From: Thermobrachium celere DSM 8682
Lineage (GTDB): Bacteria > Bacillota > Clostridia > Clostridiales > Caloramatoraceae
DNA: 64,000 nt
NCBI RefSeq assembly: GCF_000430995.1
Contig: NZ_HF952018.1
Span: 1,633,964 to 1,697,963, forward strand
Direction of reading: 5' to 3'
The position numbers and the translations under genes were made by a program. A model generated the notes under the pieces. That model did not search any database. It was not told the origin of the DNA and worked only from the letters and a program-made list of their open reading frames with translations. This document shows, in pieces, positions 60,626-64,000 of this stretch (within the stretch, counting starts at the first letter, position 1; each line of letters begins with the position of its first letter).

Positions 60626-61501
60626 TCACTCCCTTATAATACCTGCAAGTTTAGCTTTCATAATTATATTTTCCGCTCTTTGAATAACTGGTGCATCTAC
60701 CATTTTTCCATCAAGTGAAAATACGCCCTTACCTTCCCTTAAAGCCTCTTCTTTTGCATGAAGTACTCTCTTTGCATACATTATCTCTTCCATTGTAGGT
60801 GAAAATACGTCGTGTATATAATCTATCTGTCTAGGATTTATAGCAGCCTTTCCTGTCATACCTATTGCCTTTGCTCTTTTTGTATCTTCTATCAAACCTT
60901 CAATATCATTTACATCTGCAAAGGGAGTATCTATAGCATCTATTTTAAACGCTCTACAAACTGAAGCTACCTTACTTCTTGCATAGAAAATCTCATTTCC
61001 TTCTCTTGTTCTTTTTATTCCCATATCTGCTGTTAAATCTTCAGCTCCAAGCAATACTGCTATATTTCTCTTTGATGCTAAAATGGTTTCCCTTATGTTT
61101 TCAAGCCCTAGAGCTGTTTCAACCAGTGGAATTAGTTTAATTGAACCTAGTTTAAACTTTTCTTCTCTTTCTATTGTTGATAATATCTCATCTATTTCCT
61201 CTATGTCCTCTTCTGTAGCCTTTGGAACCAATATGGCATCTGGCTTTACCCTTGCTATAACATTAAGATCATCATATCCGAAATCACTCTTTATTGAATT
61301 AATTCTAACTACAACCTCACAACCTGTAAAATCTAATGTCTCTAGAGCGTTTTTAACTAATAGCCTTGCTGCATCCTTTTCATCTAAAGAAACAGCATCC
61401 TCTAAATCTAAAATAATACTGTCAGCTCCAAGTATTGGAGCGTTTTGTATCATACCTGGATTATTCCCAGGCATAAAAAGCATAGTTCTTCTAAGCTTCA
61501 T
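60626..61501 (-). CDS. citE: citramalate/citrate lyase beta subunit
   Basis: The 291-residue subunit is the lyase proper, splitting (3S)-citramalyl- (or citryl-) ACP to pyruvate (or oxaloacetate) and acetyl-ACP. Family motifs: RRTMLFMPGNNPGMIQNAPILGADSIILDLEDAVSLDEKDAAR, VLLGAEDLTADMGIKRTREG and GMTGKAAINPRQI. I chose ATG 61501, six bases after GAGGTG. It overlaps nothing and sits 13 bp after citD. Confidence 0.93.
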   Translation of the reverse strand: MKLRRTMLFMPGNNPGMIQNAPILGADSIILDLEDAVSLDEKDAARLLVKNALETLDFTGCEVVVRINSIKSDFGYDDLNVIARVKPDAILVPKATEEDIEEIDEILSTIEREEKFKLGSIKLIPLVETALGLENIRETILASKRNIAVLLGAEDLTADMGIKRTREGNEIFYARSKVASVCRAFKIDAIDTPFADVNDIEGLIEDTKRAKAIGMTGKAAINPRQIDYIHDVFSPTMEEIMYAKRVLHAKEEALREGKGVFSLDGKMVDAPVIQRAENIIMKAKLAGIIRE

Positions 61502-61514
61502 ATTAAACACCTCA

Positions 61515-61775
61515 CTACATTGCTCTTCTTATTGCAGTTTCAACTCGAGCTTTTATAGTATAATCTAATGCACCTCTATCCTTAGCAATTACCTTTACAT
61601 TTTCAACCTCAAGTTCCTTTAATGTGTCCTCAATTACTTTTCTAATCTTTTTACCAAACTGCTTTATAACTATACTTTCTAGCTCAATTTCTATTCCCTT
61701 CTCATTTGGAAAAACCATTATAAAAATATCATTGGATTCTAAACTTCCTGCCTTTGCTGGATTTACGATCTTCAT
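61515..61775 (-). CDS. citD: citramalate/citrate lyase acyl carrier protein (gamma subunit)
   Basis: The 86-residue acyl carrier begins MKIVNPAKAGSLESNDIFIMV; Ser14 in AGSLESND is the site where the 2'-(5''-triphosphoribosyl)-3'-dephospho-CoA group is attached by CitX. Length and sequence match the CitD family. It follows the hydratase beta subunit by eight bases. Confidence 0.93.
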   Translation of the reverse strand: MKIVNPAKAGSLESNDIFIMVFPNEKGIEIELESIVIKQFGKKIRKVIEDTLKELEVENVKVIAKDRGALDYTIKARVETAIRRAM

Positions 61776-61783
61776 AACATCAC

Positions 61784-62341
61784 CTACTTAATAGAATTTT
61801 TATATTCCTGTTGGCCTATCTCATAATAATTATTTCCTTCTGCATCAATAACAACTATAAGTGGCAGATCTTCTACATATAATTTTCTAATAGCCTCAGC
61901 TCCTAAGTCTTCATATGCAACTAATTCTGATTCCTTAACGCATTTTGCAGTTAATGCAGCCGCTCCTCCTATTGCTGCGAAATAAACCGCTCTATTTTTC
62001 TTCATTGATTCTACAACCTCTAAACTTCTTTTCCCCTTACCTATCATTCCCTTTAATCCTTTTTCTAAAAGGGTAGGTGTATATGGATCCATTCTATAGC
62101 TTGTAGTTGGTCCTGCTGAACCTATTGGCATTCCTTCCTTAGCCGGTGTAGGACCAACATAATAAATTATTTGGCCATTAATATCAAAGGGCAACTCCTC
62201 ACCCTTTTCAATTAACTCAACAAGCCTTTTATGTGCAGCATCCCTTGCTGTATATATATACCCTGTTAAAAGAACACTATCTCCAGCCTTTAAATCTTCT
62301 ATACATTCATTAGTTAATGGCGTTGTTATCCTCTTTTGCAT
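61784..62341 (-). CDS. class I fumarase-type hydratase beta subunit (likely mesaconase)
   Basis: The 185-residue protein is the C-terminal half of class I fumarases/tartrate dehydratases: CIEDLKAGDSVLLTGYIYTARDAAHKRL, YVGPTPAKEGMPIGSAGPTTSYRMDPYTP and FAAIGGAAALTAKCVKESELVAYEDLGAEAIRKL. It carries substrate-binding residues next to the iron-sulfur alpha subunit. In this operon it should hydrate mesaconate to (S)-citramalate; fumarate activity is also possible. It is ten bases after the alpha gene. Confidence 0.9.
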   Translation of the reverse strand: MQKRITTPLTNECIEDLKAGDSVLLTGYIYTARDAAHKRLVELIEKGEELPFDINGQIIYYVGPTPAKEGMPIGSAGPTTSYRMDPYTPTLLEKGLKGMIGKGKRSLEVVESMKKNRAVYFAAIGGAAALTAKCVKESELVAYEDLGAEAIRKLYVEDLPLIVVIDAEGNNYYEIGQQEYKNSIK

Positions 62342-62351
62342 TTTATCCCTC

Positions 62352-63194
62352 CTAAATTACGGCCTCTTTATGTCTTGTAGCGTGGCAGTTAATATTTACT
62401 GCAACTGGAAGGCCTGCAATATGAGTTGCATAAACTTCTATATTCACCCCAAGACAAGTTGTCAATCCTCCAAAACCTTGAGGACCTATTCCAAGCTTAT
62501 TTATTTCTTCAAGAAGTTCCTTTTCAAGCTGTGCATAATATGGATTTTTGTTTTCTTCATCTACACTTCTTAAAAGGGCTTTTTTGGCAAGAAAAGCTGC
62601 CTTTTCAAATGTTCCACCTATTCCAACTCCAACAACAATAGGAGGACATGGATTTGGACCAGCCTCTTTTACTGTCTCAAGAACAAATTTTTTAACACCT
62701 TCAACTCCATCTGCTGGTTTTAACATTTTTAATCTACTCATATTTTCACTTCCAAATCCCTTTGGAGCAACCGTAATCTTTATTTTATCTCCTGGAACTA
62801 TGCTGTAGTGTATAATAGCAGGGGTATTGTCCTTTGTATTTACTCTGTCTAGAGGATCTTTTACAACTGACTTTCTTAGATAACCTTCAATATACCCCTG
62901 CCTTACCCCTTCATTTATAGCATCCTCTAAATTTCCTCCAACTATATGTACATCTTGACCTATCTCCATAAAAACAACCGCCATACCTGTATCTTGACAC
63001 ATTGGCATTTTTTCATTTTCAGCAATTTCACTGTTTTTGATTAATATATCTAATATTTCTTTTCCAAGTTTAGACGTTTCCTTCTCTTTAAATTCATAAA
63101 ATTTATTTTTAATATCTTCACCTAAATAATAATTTGCGTCCATACAAAGCTGCTTGACTGTCTCCGTTATTTTTGAAACATGTATCTCTCTCAT
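62352..63194 (-). CDS. class I fumarase-type hydratase alpha subunit (likely mesaconase)
   Basis: The 280-residue subunit binds a [4Fe-4S] cluster used as a Lewis acid. Cysteines are in [33 protein letters not shown] and [36 protein letters not shown]. Its place between methylaspartate ammonia-lyase and citramalate lyase makes (S)-2-methylmalate dehydratase (mesaconase) the likely role. A stem-loop region of 140 bp separates it from the lyase gene; an AGGAGG follows that region. Confidence 0.9.
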   Translation of the reverse strand: MREIHVSKITETVKQLCMDANYYLGEDIKNKFYEFKEKETSKLGKEILDILIKNSEIAENEKMPMCQDTGMAVVFMEIGQDVHIVGGNLEDAINEGVRQGYIEGYLRKSVVKDPLDRVNTKDNTPAIIHYSIVPGDKIKITVAPKGFGSENMSRLKMLKPADGVEGVKKFVLETVKEAGPNPCPPIVVGVGIGGTFEKAAFLAKKALLRSVDEENKNPYYAQLEKELLEEINKLGIGPQGFGGLTTCLGVNIEVYATHIAGLPVAVNINCHATRHKEAVI

Positions 63195-63250
63195 ATTAAT
63201 CCTCCTAAATAATTAGTGGGGTTATCAAAAACTAATTATTTGTAAGTTTT

Positions 63251-63294
63251 GGTGCCATGAACACTACTTAACTTTATTATTTGTTCATGGCACC
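63251..63294 (-). repeat. intercistronic stem-loop between mal and the mesaconase genes
   Basis: GGTGCCATGAACA (63251-63263) pairs perfectly with TGTTCATGGCACC (63282-63294), an 18-base loop between. There is no T-run on either strand, so it looks like an mRNA processing or stability structure rather than a terminator. A second hairpin (AATAATTAG with CTAATTATT) lies nearer the next ribosome site. Confidence 0.6.
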
Positions 63295-63337
63295 TTAAAT
63301 CTATAAAACTATTAACATTTTTATTTACCCATTTATA

Positions 63338-64000
63338 TTACTTTGTTAAAGCTGCTTCTCTTTTAGAATTTATTCTCTCTCTTGCCTTTGCTAGAGTTAT
63401 TACTCTATTCATTTCATTGTATACTATCATAAATCCTTCATCTACACCCATACCTGGCTTTGCAAGGCATTGGTCAGCACCACAAGCTATTGCAATATTT
63501 GTACATATTTGTGCTGAACGGTCTGTTTCATTACATGTTCCACCGCAGTATGCTCCAACACCATGCTTTTTACAGTATAGTATAGATTCTACTATATTGT
63601 TAATTCCTCCAAGGTCTGGTGTCTTAATTTGAATCATATCTGCCGCACCTTCATCAACAAACAGCTTTATATCTTCCCAAGTGTTGCACCATTCATCTGC
63701 AACAATTTCAACTCCAATATTTCTCTTCTTTAACTCCTGTCTTAGTTCCTTAAGAGCTTTAAGTTGTCCTTCTCTGTTTTCTACATCCATTGGACCTTCT
63801 ATTCTCAACTTAAATGGAGCTGCTATCTTTTCAAGTTCTCCTAAATATTCAGCCATTTTTTGTGTATCATTATTAAATGCAATTCCTATTGTTCCATAAA
63901 CATCTATGTGAAGAACTGGATTATAATTTTCATCTGTTCTAAGATGCTTTATTCTATCCCTAAGCCATGCAACATATTCCTTTAGAAGTTCACCATTTCT
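63338..64000 (-). CDS. mal: methylaspartate ammonia-lyase (partial, 5' end outside window)
   Basis: About 221 C-terminal residues are visible, reading from the right edge (RNGELLKEYVAWLRDRI...). The enzyme removes ammonia from (2S,3S)-3-methylaspartate to give mesaconate. It belongs to the enolase superfamily; seen are HIDVYGTIGIAFN with the first metal Asp, LRIEGPMD with the metal Glu, IVADEWCNTWEDI with the third Asp, and the catalytic Lys in DMIQIKTPDLGGINN. CGGTCNETDRSAQICTNIAIACGADQCLAKPGMGVDEG is a strong family signature. Glutamate mutase genes are expected upstream, beyond the window. Confidence 0.95.
   Translation of the reverse strand, partial: RNGELLKEYVAWLRDRIKHLRTDENYNPVLHIDVYGTIGIAFNNDTQKMAEYLGELEKIAAPFKLRIEGPMDVENREGQLKALKELRQELKKRNIGVEIVADEWCNTWEDIKLFVDEGAADMIQIKTPDLGGINNIVESILYCKKHGVGAYCGGTCNETDRSAQICTNIAIACGADQCLAKPGMGVDEGFMIVYNEMNRVITLAKARERINSKREAALTK

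Noticed and set aside
61784-63194. Plain fumarase or tartrate dehydratase for the two hydratase genes
   Set aside because: Possible by sequence, but the place between methylaspartate ammonia-lyase and citramalate lyase makes mesaconase more likely. Kept only as an alternative.
1-64000. CRISPR arrays, insertion sequences, prophage or integrase genes
   Set aside because: No regularly spaced repeats, transposase or integrase motifs were seen. The only dispersed repeat is the 35-bp 3'-end element.

Overview
This window comes from a low-GC, anaerobic, endospore-forming firmicute, most likely a thermophilic or moderately thermophilic member of the Clostridia of the Caloramator/Fervidicella kind. 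That placement is inferred from gene content only. The supporting genes are the spore germination set (cwlJ-gerQ, gerKA-KB-KC, a GerMN lipoprotein), desulfoferrodoxin, tungstate uptake, glutamate fermentation through methylaspartate, and an Mrp-type Mbx/Mbs membrane complex best known from Thermococcales.

Layout. 1-12.8 kb: a cut-off DUF1576 membrane protein, a HesB-like gene with an in-frame UGA (selenoprotein), Hsp20, an operon of BadF/HgdC-type ATPase and two COG3580/COG3581-like proteins, exonuclease III, a transglutaminase-like protein, cwlJ-gerQ, a D-2-hydroxyacid dehydrogenase, an RNA methyltransferase and a class IV aminotransferase. 13-17 kb: spermidine/putrescine importer potABCD behind a long leader. 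18.3-28 kb: a 14-gene operon (minus strand) with an ArsR regulator followed by mbxABCDFGHH'MJKLN. Its large subunit has CxxD in place of both [NiFe] CxxC motifs, as in the sulfur-reducing Mbx/Mbs complexes. Its small subunit MbxJ has an in-frame UGA exactly where the first proximal-cluster cysteine belongs, followed by a SECIS-like hairpin. 28-33 kb: a BASS-type transporter, superoxide reductase, flavodoxin and the pabABC operon. 33.4-37.4 kb: queC-queD-queE preceded by an HgdB/HgdC-like ATP-driven reductase pair, all behind a preQ1-I riboswitch. 37.5-42.7 kb: a GerMN lipoprotein, a phosphodiesterase, and lysA with a sigma-54 promoter and three upstream repeats next to a sigma-54 activator gene. 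42.8-55 kb: a germinant receptor operon, tupABC behind a structured leader, YjbQ, a GH13 enzyme, an NlpC/P60 hydrolase, a candidate small RNA, and an HD-GYP protein. 55-64 kb: tRNA-Gly, a sortase, and an operon read leftward: methylaspartate ammonia-lyase, two hydratase (mesaconase) subunits, citramalate lyase with its maturation genes, and glutaminase.

How the parts fit. The right-hand operon would take glutamine or glutamate to pyruvate and acetate. Electrons from such fermentation, carried by ferredoxin, could be used by the Mbx complex to reduce sulfur compounds and pump ions. The two selenocysteine candidates support each other, because the cell must decode UGA for either to work. Several small regulatory signals were read directly from the sequence: the preQ1 riboswitch, an ArsR operator lying exactly in the mbx promoter spacer, sigma-54 sites at lysA, a structured tungstate-transporter leader that can hide its ribosome binding site, and a directional repeat found at the 3' ends of five genes. 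Functions rest on recognised motifs; no database search could be run.
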